Source: Siphonodentalium dalli (lineage: Eukaryota > Mollusca > Scaphopoda > Gadilida > Siphonodentaliidae). From it: a DNA stretch of 64,000 nucleotides. Positions 23,735-35,964 of the stretch are shown in pieces. A program made the position numbers and the translations under genes. Positions within the stretch are counted from its first letter, which is position 1. Every line of letters starts with the position of its first letter. Location of the stretch: the NCBI GenBank assembly GCA_032622095.1, contig CP136068.1, forward strand, positions 155,211,151-155,275,150. Reading direction: 5' to 3'. The notes below the pieces were generated by a model. The model was not told where the DNA came from. It worked only from the letters and a program-made list of their open reading frames with translations, and did not search any database.

Positions 23735-24287
23735 TAGCAGTTGGACCCGACTTCGTCCGGGCTGTTTCCCCTCTGCTTTCGGCGAATTGCGCGATTTGAC
23801 CTTGAATTGCCCATTTTGAAGGTCAAGGTCAGTTGGGGTCACGATTTGACCCGTCCAAAACACTGCCCGGACAAAAGTACCCGACAAAAGTACCCGTCGA
23901 AATCCATCCGGTTTTACCCGATTTGACCTCGAATTGATCATTTTGAAGGTCAAGGTCAGGTCGGGGTAACGACTCGACCCGTCCAAAACACTCAGTGGAC
24001 AAAAGTAACCCCACGTATAAAATTTCGTCGAAATCCCATCAAAATGGGCGTTTGACCTTGAAATGACCCGATTTCAAGGTCAAGGTCACGTCGCACGGGC
24101 AAATTAATAGGCCCATGCCAGTCCCCGTCCGAAAGTACCCCCACATACCAAGTTTCATCGAAATAGGCTCGGCCGTTCTCGAGTCCATCGCGAACAGACA
24201 GACAGACAGACAGACATACACACACACACCCTCACACCCTCACACACCCTCACACACACACACAGATCTTCCAAAATATATAATAGA
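23734..24287. mobile_element. Retroposon-like unit 5
   Basis: It starts CTAGCAGTTGGACCCGACTT, shares the GGCGAATTGCGCGATT block with unit 3, and has the AAGGTCA pairs. It ends with (ACAG)n, (CACACCCT)n and GATCTTCCAAAATATATAAT. A TA run with a T tract (24288-24349) follows. Confidence 0.8.
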
Positions 24288-24290
24288 TAT

Positions 24291-24322
<32 letters not shown>

Positions 24323-24390
24323 TTTTTTTTTTTATATATATATATTACATGATCCTATTCCATTCAATAAACCCATTCTATAAATTGTGA

Positions 24391-25220
24391 TATTAAACGT
24401 ACCGTTTAATAACAGGAAATAGTTCAAGGTGACCTTTGACTTCAGGTTTATCATATGTTTACATTCCGTACGCTACGTCTCAAAATACTATGGCTTCCAA
24501 TATTGCGAGAATTTTGTATCAACATTTTATGGCTTAATTTCATTTATTCTGAGTGCAACTATGTGTTTAAGAATTGTTTTGTGGCCATGTCATCTATAGA
24601 GTTAGGATCTGGTGACGATGCAGACATTCAGACGCTCTTTTTTTGTCAACGAACTTCCCATAAGTTACTGATAAATAGCGAGTTCTTGCGTTAAAAAAAT
24701 AACTAAAAAACATACGTGATACATCCAATCCATCTACTGTGCGAAACCTACGTATTGTATGTATCCAGGGTGAGTGTTTAATTAGTTTTATGAAGTTCTC
24801 GCACCTGCGATTCGGTAACGACCTGTTGCCATTTTATTTTGGGAATTCCCAGACTGGAGTCATATGCTAAAAATAGATGCTACTTGTTAACTTTGACATC
24901 CGGAGACCAAATGGCGGATTCACCGCGAGTAAGTGATATCACTTATTCATCACAAACACTTTGGTCGCCTAATGCATCGTTATAAGGCGATACATATGGT
25001 GGCGTAACGATATACATGTACATGTAGGATATCCACCGCATGGTGTGGCAACAAAACAATGCACTCGCTTACTCTTCATTTATTACTGTCCACCCCACAG
25101 GAGTTGATTATGTGCAGTGATTGCACCATGGAAAGCGGCGGAGGGCGGGGACCCGGCCCTCTGATGCTGATAGTTCCTGAACATTACCGTTGGCGGGTCC
25201 GGGTTTGTGTACTCGGTGGC
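24391..25220. other. Nothing recognised
   Basis: No gene, RNA or repeat is recognised between the TA tract and the long-TIR transposon. It is repeated at 35134-35964 in the second duplication copy. Confidence 0.5.
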
Positions 25221-27545
25221 GGTCCTACAAAAACCCGACCGCACCCGACCGCACCCGACCGCACCCGACCGAACCGTCCCCCAGGGGTCCGAGCGAGATG
25301 GGGTTTGCACTATCGTGTAGAATGGACCCGAATGTACCAAAGTTCCAATCCACAAATCGATAGCTCGAGCGAACACGGCACTGTTAACCCCTGACTGGCG
25401 GCCGTTTCCGCCAGGTACGGGAAATCCAAAAAGGCGCCGACCGCACCTCCCCTGACTGCCTGACCACGGAAATGGACATTATATCATGAAGTGAATACCC
25501 ATAGTGCATGCATGGGCGGTCGGATAAGTCGCTAGCTGCGAGACTGATTGAGCCCCCAAACATCCTAAATAAGGGTAAAAACCAACAAGAAGTGTACATA
25601 TATATGACACTGCCATGTACATTCCTGTTAAAATCCAGCCTGAAACTATGAGCAAAGCAATATGAAATGTTACAGACATGATTGAGATGCCATCTATAAG
25701 ATAGCTATCGAATTTGAACGCGTGTTGGTGAGAAACAAGCCACATACAGTCCTCTTGGGTTTTTAACCATTTCATCACTATAGATGTATGCACGTATGCA
25801 CACTTTAATGTTAAATCTTTCCGAATTTTGTTGAAAAATCATGGTCTCAAGTGGCCATCTTATCTTTTTAATATCTCTGGATATATCTGAAATGTTGCAA
25901 GCGCAATGAATAAAATTAAACACAACATCTATAGGCCGGAGTTATACAGTGTGTAATTTATTTTTAGATGAAAAACGTGACTGTTGGAAGGAAACTTGAA
26001 GCTGATTCTTTTCCTAGATGTATCTATATCTAACAGAATGTTTGTTGGCTATTAAAATTGAAGTTGATTACAACACTTTGAGCCGAAGTGTCAGTGATAT
26101 TTTCAAACGCAAACAGAGGCAAATGTATAATGACAAAAGCGACAAATTATAATGCACGAGAAGCATGGTGTTTCACAAACATAGAAACACTTATGTTGAG
26201 ATATGTTCAAAGTTAGCACATGGAAGCAGGCTTTATTATGATAAGAACGCATATTTTCTCGCGTGATATCCCACAGACCCCTGGCATATATGTCTTTGAG
26301 TGGTTTGGGTGTATTGTGCCAGGGACCTGTGGGATATTTCTCTCGGTAATTTCCTCGATGATCTCGTACACCTGCTTATCGCGCATTATCATTATTTTTC
26401 GATTTCTGAGATTGGGTGAATCAATATAGCTCCAAAAGTAATTTCCGTTAAATAATGGAAACGACATCCAGGTTAATGGTCCGAATGTTGACAATTTTCA
26501 ACGTCAATCTTGGATGAACAGGAAACACTTTGCTCGTTTATCCTTTCACATCTTTATGTTGTAGATAACGGTTGTCTGTGCGAAAACAATTCATCTGACC
26601 CCCCCCCCCCCCCACATACGGACACGCTTCCCAGGCACAATTCACACGAAAACTTTCCTACTAAAGATTTCTCACTTAAATAGCTTGTTGAAACGTGTCA
26701 TATTGCAGTTGGGGTTAACATTGCCGTATCCGCTATCGATTTGAGGGTTGGAACTTTGGTATATTCGGATCCATTCTACACGATAGTGCAAACCCCATCT
26801 CGCTCGGAACCCTGGGGGCGATCCGGTCGGCTAATTCGATAGCTAATTCGGCAGCAGCGTATGGGCTAATTTATTCACTTCCGCTGCAACTAGCGACTTA
26901 TCCGACCGCCCATGCATGCACTATGGGTATTTACTTCATGATATAATGTCCATTTCCGTGGTCAGGCAGTCAGGGGAGGTGCGGTCGGCGCCTTTTTGGA
27001 TTCCCCGTACCTGGCGGAAACGGCCGCCAGTCAGGGGTTAACAGTGCCGTGTCCGCTCGAGCTATCGAGTTGGGGATTGGAACTTTGGTACATTCGGGTC
27101 CATTCTACACGATAGTGCAAACCCCATTTCGCTCGGACCCCTAGGGGCGGTCCGGTCGGCGGGTGTTAATTTCGGCGTTGTTGCGTACATTTATAGCGAA
27201 TTCGGCAGCAGCGTATGTGTTAATTTATTCACTTCCGCTGCAGCTAGCGACTTATCCGATCGCCCATGGATGCATATGGGTATTCACTTCATGATATAAT
27301 GTCCATTTCCGTGGTCAGGCAGTCAGGGGAGGTGCGGTCGGCGCCTTTTTGGATTTCCCTTACCTGCGGAAACGGCCGCAAGTTAGGGGTTAACAGTGCC
27401 GTGTCCGCTCGAGCTATCGACTTGGGGATTGGAACTTTGGTACATTCGGGTCCATTCTACACGATAGTGCAAACCCCATCTCGCTCGGACCCCTGGGGGC
27501 GGTCCGGTCGGGTGCGGTCGGGTGCGGTCGGGTTTTAGTAGGACC
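25221..27545. mobile_element. 2.3-kb long-TIR DNA transposon, non-autonomous (copy 1)
   Basis: The left end is GGTCCTAC followed by AAAACCCGACCGCACCCGAC repeats; the right end is the inverted form ending GTAGGACC. Inverted similarity continues for about 320 bases on the left (to about 25545). On the right this arm is present in about two and a half tandem copies (26710-27015, 27020-27395, 27400-27545). Imperfect flanking words CTCGGTGG and CTCAGTGG could be an 8-base target duplication, which would suggest hAT. No transposase is recognised inside. Confidence 0.85.
26265..26337. repeat. Hairpin within the long-TIR transposon
   Basis: GATATCCCACAGACCCCTGG and its inverted partner CCAGGGACCTGTGGGATAT lie 31 bases apart. 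The copy at 37013-37085 is followed by 19 extra bases ending in GATAT. Confidence 0.85.
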
Positions 27546-27864
27546 CCTCAGTGGCTTTGTTGGAATGTTTTTCCAAATTAGGACAGATTTGTCCTATATA
27601 TCACGTGACTCATTTATTATTGTAAATATGTTATGAATATATACAGTCTTATAAAATGTAAAATGTTAAAAGACTGAATAAAAAAGTTGAAGAAGAAGAC
27701 ATATAAGTGGAGACATGCCAATTCGACATGCACACTTGCATTCGTACTTGACAGTTAATTTAATACCAAAAGGCCGGCTCCCATTTATCAGGGTTTTCAC
27801 AACTTTCAACACCAGCAACGCACTCTTTTCAAGATACATGTTTCCCATTCCATTCTCTTCACAG

Positions 27865-28049
27865 CATGTTTCCACGGGACTTCAGCGTTTCAAAAGATAT
27901 TAGTGATTGCGGCGGCCAGGAACTCACATGGTTTGTCATCATCGAACCACCTGGTGGGCCCCAGTTCTGTCCTGGGACATTCGAGGAACAGCTAAACACA
28001 CCGCAGTTCCTCTACTCGAAGCTAAACATAGCAGCTGACTTCGACGGGG
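27865..28049 (+). CDS. Ectodomain-module exon 3 (copy 1)
   Basis: 185-bp exon. The acceptor has a good pyrimidine tract (CCATTCCATTCTCTTCACAG) and enters in phase 2. The donor is GGGG/GTAAGT in phase 1. It encodes MFPRDFSVSKDISDCGGQEL, then TWFVIIEPPGGPQFCPGTFE and EQLNTPQFLYSKLNIAADFD. The S-D-C-G-G motif, T-W-F-V-I-I strand, F-C-P and P-Q-F-L-Y-S motifs continue the module begun at 14371 and 19938. The split codon with exon 19938-20101 reads TGC. The next exon, which must start in phase 1, is not recognised in the window. Confidence 0.77.
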
Positions 28050-28304
28050 GTAAGTTGATGTGTGTTGACAGTTCAGACTTTAAGATGCATTTTAACCCTT
28101 TCTGTACTAAATGGGTTATCACACTCAGTTAAAAAGTTAACATTTGGATTATCTATTATTCATCTGAATAATATTCAGCAAAATAAGCAGACGCCAGATA
28201 ACAAATTAAATGCAGAAGGAGTCAGATAATAAGCTAGACAGCCGACCTTATTATCTGAACATTTCCTAAAGAAACTACTCAATTACTATTTATGATAGCA
28301 AAGG

Positions 28305-28704
28305 TTAACCCTTTACCCAACAGAAGGGCCCTGTGCCAATGCATTATCTTATATATGCGAGTCGACCATAGGTCGCCTCGCATATATAAGAGAATGCATT
28401 GGCTTAACACATTAAAAATTATAAAATTGTTAAAGATTGTAAGAAAAAATGGTAAAAAGTGTTAAAAAAAGAATTTTTTTAGGCCAATGCATTCTCTTAT
28501 ATATGCGAGGCGACCTATGGTCGACTCGCATATATAAGAGAATGCATTGGCACAGGGTATAGCTGTAACTATCACTATGTGGTCAAGGAGCCGGTTCCAA
28601 TGATATCCATATTTGTATGGTTCTATTGAGACAGACCGAAGATATTTTAGGCTGTTGAAGCTTTATTTGGCCGGTTTTGGCCGGTTTGTTGGGTAAAGGG
28701 TTAA
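28305..28704. mobile_element. Full-length TTAA MITE with paired hairpins
   Basis: Ends are TTAACCCTTTACCCAACA and TGTTGGGTAAAGGGTTAA, a perfect inverted repeat with TTAA at both edges and CCC at the inner edge, as in piggyBac-type elements. Hairpins at 28336-28402 and 28484-28550 each have arms CCAATGCATTCTCTTATATA and are reverse complements of one another. The spacer is A/T-rich. It has no coding capacity. It is absent from the second duplication copy because of a deletion there. Confidence 0.92.
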
Positions 28705-28840
28705 CTCGGGTCCGCATATCGAGCAGAGACAAAACTAAATAAAAAAACAACAAACACAACAGCTAGAGGACAGTACAAAACATTGGAAACACGCAATATG
28801 TAACTCACTATTGAGTAAGAATTATGCGCCCATGGGGAGT

Positions 28841-29214
28841 TTAAAGGTACTCAATCCGATTCGATGGTCCCCATATATTCAGATTCCAACAACAACAACA
28901 AAAATTTAAATTCCGCTTCAGTCATCAGAATCGATTAATTGCCTAAAAATAATGCTAACCACAGTCAACTATATTATAAAATTGCAACAAAACCTGTTAT
29001 TTATCAACATTTAGTTCAACGAATTTTTCCGATTTGTCAAATATCTGACACAAAAAAGCGACTCGATTTTAGAGTTATCCATCTTCATCCGCAATATCTG
29101 ATCACTCTGAGCTTTGATGGGTGTGTTCCTCGACTCGAATCAAATATTTGTTTTACCCTCCGAAGCCAAATAGATAGTAATTAAGTGGCGCTTGATCGGA
29201 TTGAGTACCTTTAA
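28841..29214. mobile_element. 374-bp MITE with TTAAAGGTACTC ends
   Basis: The left end TTAAAGGTACTCAATCCGAT matches the inverted right end ATCGGATTGAGTACCTTTAA. TTAA at both edges could be the target duplication; TA is also possible. The internal words GAATCGATTAATTGCC, TTAGAGTTATCCATCTTCAT and CTGATCACTCTGAGCTTTG recur in a longer relative near 59290-59720. Confidence 0.88.
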
Positions 29215-30660
29215 GTTTGGTAAATAAACACAGGAAATTCATATTAGTATCTGGTCGATAGAATAAATGTTTAGACCCGAAATAGATTGGTAAATAAGCC
29301 GTGTTGGTCTCAAAATGTGCGGACTGGTTTGCATGACAACATATACAAAGTCCGCTAATATTCGCTTTGGGGGAAAATGTACAATTCAATGTATTGCGTC
29401 CAAAATGGAATTTTAGTCTCGAATTGCTGAATGTATGCGGTAGCCGCGCTAATACATGCCAAATCACAATGCTTAGTTGTAAACCATATCTGTAGATGAC
29501 TGTGCCGAAATGGACAACATCCAATGAAATTTATATGTTGTGCAAAATTGAATAGCTAGTCATATAAGAGTGAACAAACGCTAGAATATTGTGAGGAAGA
29601 ATGATTGCAGAGAATAATAGAAACTTCGGATCTGAGATGTACGAATGGTCTCCAATTGATCAAATGCGAGAACAAGCGAAAGTAGGTTCACATACAACGG
29701 TAATCTGGACTTTAGAAATTTATTTGTACAGTTATCTTGAATCGTGTGATATATTATGTGCAGCTATATACGATAATAGCATATTGTGTTTTGATATGTG
29801 TTTTATCTTAATGAGATAGAAGTATGAAAAATCATACTTCTGACGAGTTGAGATAAAACACATCTAAAAACACACTATTCTATTGTTGTATTTATCTTAT
29901 GCCAACTGACACTATCACTTTTGAGCAAATTAAGCCAAATTTATGTCAGTTTTGAGACAAAAACAACCTACATTTTGATAATTTCGAAGAGTAATTTGGT
30001 AATTTCGCAGAGCAATTCCCGTTACGCATAAATACACAGTTACAGTACTAGATATAAGTCCTGATTTGATATTAATCCAAATTCTTTCAATCAAATGTCA
30101 ATGTTCTCGAACAAAAAGCAAAGTTTTTGCAAACTGTTATATTTTATAATTCGCTAGATTGAAAATAACCACGCAAATTCTGAGAAAAGTGTACATCTAA
30201 ATTTTGCAAAGTTTGTGCCGTGCAAGCTGTCTAAAACATGGGAACAGAACAGTGAAAGTTAAAATTTAGGGACATTTGATCATGTTTCATCGAATATGTA
30301 GCTACATTACTATTTTATTCCACAATGTATGCATTAATTTATTCGTTTAAACCATCCGAAATGCTAAAGTAGATGTGACCCAATTCGAGGCGAGAGTTTT
30401 TGTTGATACGTCGCTAAGACAGCATTGTCGTGAGGTGAAAGGTCACGTTGCGCATAATCCTTTCTTGGAGTATAATACACTTCTGTAAGATATAGCTAAA
30501 ATTTAATATACAGTATAACATCAAACCGGTATGAGATAAACACAATTAAGTAGGATTTAGTTGTGATGTATTGATTATGTGACCTTTTCTAGAAGCAGAC
30601 ATAATTATATATACTCATCATTTATTTTGATATCGACAACATCAAACATGTCTAAATTCA
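29215..30660. other. No gene recognised; one long hairpin
   Basis: Apart from the hairpin at 29785-29874, no feature is seen. The stretch recurs at 39137-40588 with a few substitutions. Confidence 0.5.
29785..29874. repeat. ~43-bp-arm hairpin
   Basis: Left arm TGTTTTGATATGTGTTTTAT through GAAGTATG pairs with CATACTTC through ATAAAACACATCTAAAAACA, with a loop of about three bases. The second copy at about 39707-39796 carries one arm mismatch (GAAATATG). It could be a tiny foldback element or an expressed hairpin; no flanking target duplication is visible. Confidence 0.75.
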
Positions 30661-30670
30661 ATGCTGTAGC

Positions 30671-30770
30671 ACAGTATGATATATATGTATAGAGAACAGT
30701 ATGATATATATGTATAGAGAACAGTATGATATATATGTATAGAGAACAGTATGATATATATGTATAGAGT
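30671..30770. repeat. 25-bp minisatellite, four copies
   Basis: Four perfect 25-base units starting ACAGTATGATATATATGTAT. The equivalent site in the second duplication copy (about 40593) has a single unit, so this is a length difference between copies. Confidence 0.95.
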
Positions 30771-31570
30771 AATCGGTAAAATGTGTATATCCCATTTTCT
30801 GTGTCTCAAAATAGTAATCATATTGGCCTTCGATCGGTTGATGAAACGCCAAGATTTCGCTTTTGTCACAAGAAAAGATTGTGGTACATTATGAACGCAA
30901 TTTGTCAAAACTCAAAGGAGTTATCTTCAATAAATTCTAAACAAGACCAAAACTGCCTTAATTCTCTGTGGCAGAGACTGTGTCTATACCCAAGAAGTTA
31001 TATTTCCTTATATTCAGGCCACATTTATGAGCCATATATAAACGAAACGTCGAAAAGTACTACGTTTTCTGCAACCCTCACATCGGACTACGTTTTCTGC
31101 AAACGCATCACCGCTTTTACCGTTCGTTCTAATGTTACACGTATCTGCTGAAAAAATACCAAACAAGAACATTGAGTGAATAGTCGACGCCTATATAACA
31201 ACTTTAAAAGCTAATCACCTAATATCTACATGTAGCTCAAGTGCGTGGTGGTGGTAGTGGTAAGATATTTTCTAGCAGCAAGATACTGAAAACTAATATT
31301 GTGCATTGCGTGGTAGCATATTCCAGTTGGAAAGTGCCGACAGAAGTAATCTGAAAAAAATGTCTACTAAGCAATAGGTTTGGTAGCAACATGATACATG
31401 CAATTAGTACGATGTTCCGCATCTGTGATCTGGTGATACGTGGTGCTAATCTATTGAACAGATGAGTGTTTTTACAGTACAATAAGCATTGAGACATAGT
31501 GCATGGTTTCTTATCACGGAGAGTGTTAACAATTCCGGAAATGTAACTAGTATATTTATACTGCAAGGGT

Positions 31571-32215
31571 AGATCAGATGATCAGATGTTTATTACGCCG
31601 TTCGTCGCATTTGACATAACAGGCGATTCAATTTCAAACAGTGTACATATTACATAATATAAATGTGAGTTGACATAATATACATACACAATATAGGTTG
31701 GAGTTATTAGTGTACTACATGCACATGGTATATTGATTGAGGGTATAGCTATCTTATAATGTGATAACGTTATCTTATAATTATTGGGGGTATATAATGT
31801 ATGTGGGGCGATTCCCTGTACATATGTTGTATGAGGGTGGGCATTTGTTGTTGTTGTTGTTTTTTTGTTTTTTTTTCATTGAGCCTCAGGAGTGGATCAT
31901 TAGTGTTTGGGCCTTTTTTTAGATATATTGATAGATTTACTATGATCTTTCTGTTATTTGTATCGAAGAGGTCATGTAATTTAATTGTGTTCGGTCGGTT
32001 GCGATAGTAGGCTTTCAAATATTTAGTTCTGAGGGCAGTTAACCGATGGCAGTTCATAACAACAAGTGGTACTCATCGCCGAGTTCATCCATACAAAGAG
32101 TGCATATTCGTTCTGTGCATGGGGTGTTTGTTCAAGAACTAGTTTCCACCGGAAGTCGGTGGTTTCTGGTTCTGAATCTCAGTAGTGGCAGGACCATATA
32201 GTTATTCTAACTTCA
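31571..32215 (-). mobile_element. LINE 3' end, minus strand (copy 1), degenerate
   Basis: Read on the minus strand it carries the C-terminal tail of a LINE ORF2: FRTRNHRLPVE, an eroded C-x-x-C, then a GDEYHLVMNCHRL-like zinc-knuckle region and FDTNNRKIIVNLSIYLKK, followed by a 3' tail ending in AATAAACATCTGATCATCTG. Relative to the copy at 41416-42056 it has an in-frame TGA where Trp stood and a small insertion. It is 5'-truncated; the clade looks like the L2/CR1/Jockey side, but I cannot fix it. Confidence 0.78.
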
Positions 32216-32455
32216 ATTTCTGTGTTACATTCAATAATTAATCATCATGCCCACTGAATTTACCACACGCTGTGTGGCGAAGCATTACTTCGTGTGTTGC
32301 ATCACCGAAATTACTATTTTGGCCCGACTGTTGGGTGTATTCTGAGCAGAAACCGCGAACTTTAAGGACGTCAATCATTGCGTTTGACTTGCATTGCAGT
32401 GACCGATATATTACTCAGATGGATCTGTTTTAATGAGCTGTGTATCCTTAAAGAC

Positions 32456-32719
32456 ATTTAACAATAGACTTTTATATTACCAATACGTATTTAACAATAG
32501 ACTTTTATATTACCAATACGTATTTAACAATATACTTTTATATTACCATTACGTATTTAACAATAGACTTTTATATTACCATTACGTATTTAACAATAGA
32601 CTTTTATATTACCAATACGTATTTAACAATAGACTTTTATATTATCAATACGTATTTAACAATAGACTTTTATATTACCAATACGTATTTAACAATAGAC
32701 TTTTATATTATCAATACGT
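32456..32719. repeat. 33-bp minisatellite, eight copies
   Basis: Eight units of ATTTAACAATAGACTTTTAT plus ATTACCAATACGT. Because 33 is divisible by three, one frame reads as repeats of FNNRLLYYQYV. The second copy (42294-42458) has five units. Confidence 0.95.
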
Positions 32720-34680
32720 ATTTTCACTTCTAGATGATTGTCCAACATGTTCCTTTCGTCGTGGCATGGTTAGCAGTTGCTGCCATTTCATTCCCGCGAT
32801 TCTTATATTTTCAGTCCATGCATGACACTCTATTCATTCTCGTAATCTAATTTCACACAAATTGGTATAACTGCATAATTTCTGTGCCACAATATATATG
32901 ACTTATCAGGAGAACTGGTGTAATTTAGACAACCATGTTTGACGCCAACTGTGATCACAATGTTTCCCAAAGGCGGATTGCATATGTGTTAAACTGAAGA
33001 CTATCATGCGTCTTTTGACGACACTTTTGTTTTACCAATTTCTTCTATTATTCCGGGTCAACCCATCATTTCGCGTGAAACGACCAAACTATATATACAC
33101 GATTCACATATATATGCGTGCGTTAATCTCAGTAACACAATATCTGATGATGTATTTAGTTGGTTTAAACATGTGTATTGCAACAAAAATTACAAGGGAT
33201 TTGGTACACAATTTATATCAACGTAATGTAGCCGCTATACTAAAATGTATTTATGTTAGCGGATTACACATGTTGTATTTGATTGTGTTCGCGCCGATTG
33301 CAATCTAGAATGTATGGATTGTTAACATGCGAAAACATTTCTGAATCTAGCTTCAGTTCTAACCATTTCGGCAGAGGTAAGCACCTCTTAGATACTGAAT
33401 GTTCTAATGCCTTTAGTTTGCGAATTATTACCATTATTTACAAATGCCGCGTGCATATGGACTGATCGTATGAATGTAAACGCCAAACTATAATATGGGT
33501 GTTAAGCATTAGCCAGCTTTAGCCACACGTTCGTGTAACCTTTAACGTGCACGCCCGATAACCCTAGAGGCTGGTGGCTGTGGGAAGGCATATTGCTGTA
33601 GTGATATTGTGTGGCGGTTTTCACACGTGTGCTCAGAATTTGAGGAAAGTCATAAATTATGGAATCCACCGGCGAGAACGCTTATGGCATTATATAGGAC
33701 CATGACTGGTGTATTCATACACCATTTGTGATAGCCGTGTGCCTTTAGATATATTTTTTATTACTTAATTTGTCGAATTTTACAACCTGTTTTTGTCGTT
33801 TATCAAAGAAACTACCTAATATAAATGGTAGAAATCTCGATATGTAGGCGTCATGTACACATGTCACTAGATGCACATTCCATTGATACAATGAAACCAA
33901 AATCCACAATAAAAGACATATTTTTCGTGGAAAAATATCGATTTTCCTGAGTGTCATATCACAAATTTATGACAGGCATATTGCCCCCGCAGATAGGCTC
34001 ATGGCAAAGCACAAACTTGTTATGATAGGCAAGTGGCATTGTTGATAGGCACGTGGTAAATATTGACCAAGCTCCAATTTAGCACTTTAAAGCCAACAAT
34101 ATGCAACTTCTGGCATATATTATGTTATAAATACACTCTGGAATGATTATTCAATCATATAAAATAGACAGAACCACACATATGTGTGCATGACGTGAAA
34201 ATTAACGCACGAGTTTTTTACGCGGAATGTTACAACGTTACAACGATGGGGCGCGAGTTGTAACTTGCAGCATAATTAAATTTTCTCACCACGCACACAT
34301 AATGTGTGGTTGTGTTTTATTACACACCCACTAGAACTATTCAACATCGAGATTTAGCGTTTATTGATTCGTTTCTGTCGTAATTTATAGCCATTTTTAT
34401 CAAACTGATAGGCGACTTTATTAATAAAGTTTGTAGTTCTTGTTCAAAAGATAAAGTTGACGTAATTTGTGACTCGTGACGTCGACGTTTTCCGTATTGT
34501 ATACGTGTTGAATACGTTGGTAAAGATATTGTATGGGCTACACACTGCTCCATATAAGAAAATTAACACAAAGATTCATCTAGATCGGGCTCTATTTCTT
34601 CTGGTTCCGACATTATTTAAGCTTCTTTCTGAAATAGATAATTGAGCGGAGCCTGAGTCAGATAAAAATACAATTGGACC
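32720..34680. other. No gene recognised
   Basis: Contains a hydrophobic open frame (33006-33308) with no recognised domain, a dispersed repeat fragment at 33480-33620, and otherwise nothing. It is repeated at 42459-44418. Confidence 0.5.
33480..33620. repeat. Dispersed repeat fragment, also inverted at 45736-45815
   Basis: CGCCCGATAACCCTAGAGGC, GGTGGCTGTGGGAAGGCATA and TTGCTGTAGTGATATTG recur at 43219-43360 (duplication) and, as reverse complement with about 90% agreement by eye, at 45736-45815. Confidence 0.75.
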
Positions 34681-35035
34681 ACTATAAATGATTTTGACCT
34701 TGAAGTTACCCGATTTCAAGGTCAAGGTCACGTCGCACGGGCAAATGAATATGCTTATGAGACTCGCCATAAGAAAGTACCCCACATACCAAGTTTCATC
34801 GAAATCCCGTGATATTCGGGCGTTTGACCTTGAAATGACCCGATTTCAAGGTCAATGTGACGTCGCACGGACAAATTAATATGCCTATGTTCGTCCCCGG
34901 CCGAAAATACCCCCACATACCAAGTTTCATCGAAATCGGGTGGGCCGTTTTTGAGTTCATCGCGAACACACACACACACACCCTCACACACACCCTCACA
35001 CACACACACAGATCTTCCAAAAATATATAATAGAT

Positions 35036-35067
<32 letters not shown>

Positions 35068-35964
35068 TTTTTTTTTTTATATATATATATTACATGATCC
35101 TATTCCATTCAATAAACCCATTCTATAAATTGTGATATTAAACGTACCGTTTAATAACAGGAAATAGTTCAAGGTGACCTTTGACTTCAGGTTTATCATA
35201 TGTTTACATTCCGTACGCTACGTCTCAAAATACTATGGCTTCCAATATTGCGAGAATTTTTTATCAACATTTTATGGCTTAATTTCATTTATTCTGAGTG
35301 CAACTATGTGTTTAAGAATTGTTTTGTGGCCATGTCATCTATAGAGTTAGGATCTGGTGACGATGCAGACATTCAGACGCTCTTTTTTGTCAACGAACTT
35401 CCCATAAGTTACTGATAAATAGCGAGTTCTTGCGTTAAAAAAATAACTAAAAAACATACGTGATACATCCAATCCATCTACTGTGCGAAACCTACGTATT
35501 GTATGTATCCAGGGTGAGTGTTTAATTAGTTTTATGAAGGTCTCGCACCTGGGATTCGGTAACGACCTGTTGCCATTTTATTTTGGGAATTCCCAGACTG
35601 GAGTCATATGCTAAAAATAGATGCTACTTGTTAACTTTGACATCCGGAGACCAAATGGCGGATTCACCGCGAGTAAGTGATATCACTTATTCATCACAAA
35701 CACTTTGGTCGCCTAATGCATCGTTATAAGGCGATACATATGGTGGCGTAACGATATACATGTACATGTAGGATATCCACCGCATGGTGTGGCAACAAAA
35801 CAATGCACTCGCTTACTCTTCATTTATTACTGTCCACCCCACAGGAGTTGATTATGTGCAGTGATTGCACCATGGAAAGCAGCGGAGGGCGGGGACCCGG
35901 CCCTCTGATGCTGATAGTTCCTGAACATTACCGTTGGCGGGTCCGGGTTTGTGTACTCGGTGGC

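Larger units (their letters stand above)
22212..34690. repeat. Second large duplication, copy 1
   Basis: From about 22212 to 34690 the sequence recurs at 34691-44428. The offset changes from about 12.5 kb to 10745 across the retroposon cluster, then through 10748, 10781, 9922, 9846, 9838 and 9739. Each step marks an indel between copies. Copy 1 has the longer retroposon cluster, an intact double-hairpin MITE and more VNTR units. Confidence 0.93.

Noticed and set aside
25059-25394. 111-codon frame with proline/arginine repeats
   Set aside because: It is the translation of CACCCGACCG repeats in a transposon arm, with overlapping frames on the opposite strand.
29153-29524. Minus-strand 123-codon frame kept in both copies
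   Set aside because: It begins or ends inside a MITE and has no domain similarity; conservation reflects the duplication.
30783-31151. 122-codon frame kept in both duplication copies
   Set aside because: Conservation is explained by the recent duplication; no recognisable domain, start context or splice signal.
33006-33308. Hydrophobic frame that could be a membrane protein
   Set aside because: The two copies differ in where it stops, it shows no family motif, and it is flanked by plain AT-rich DNA.
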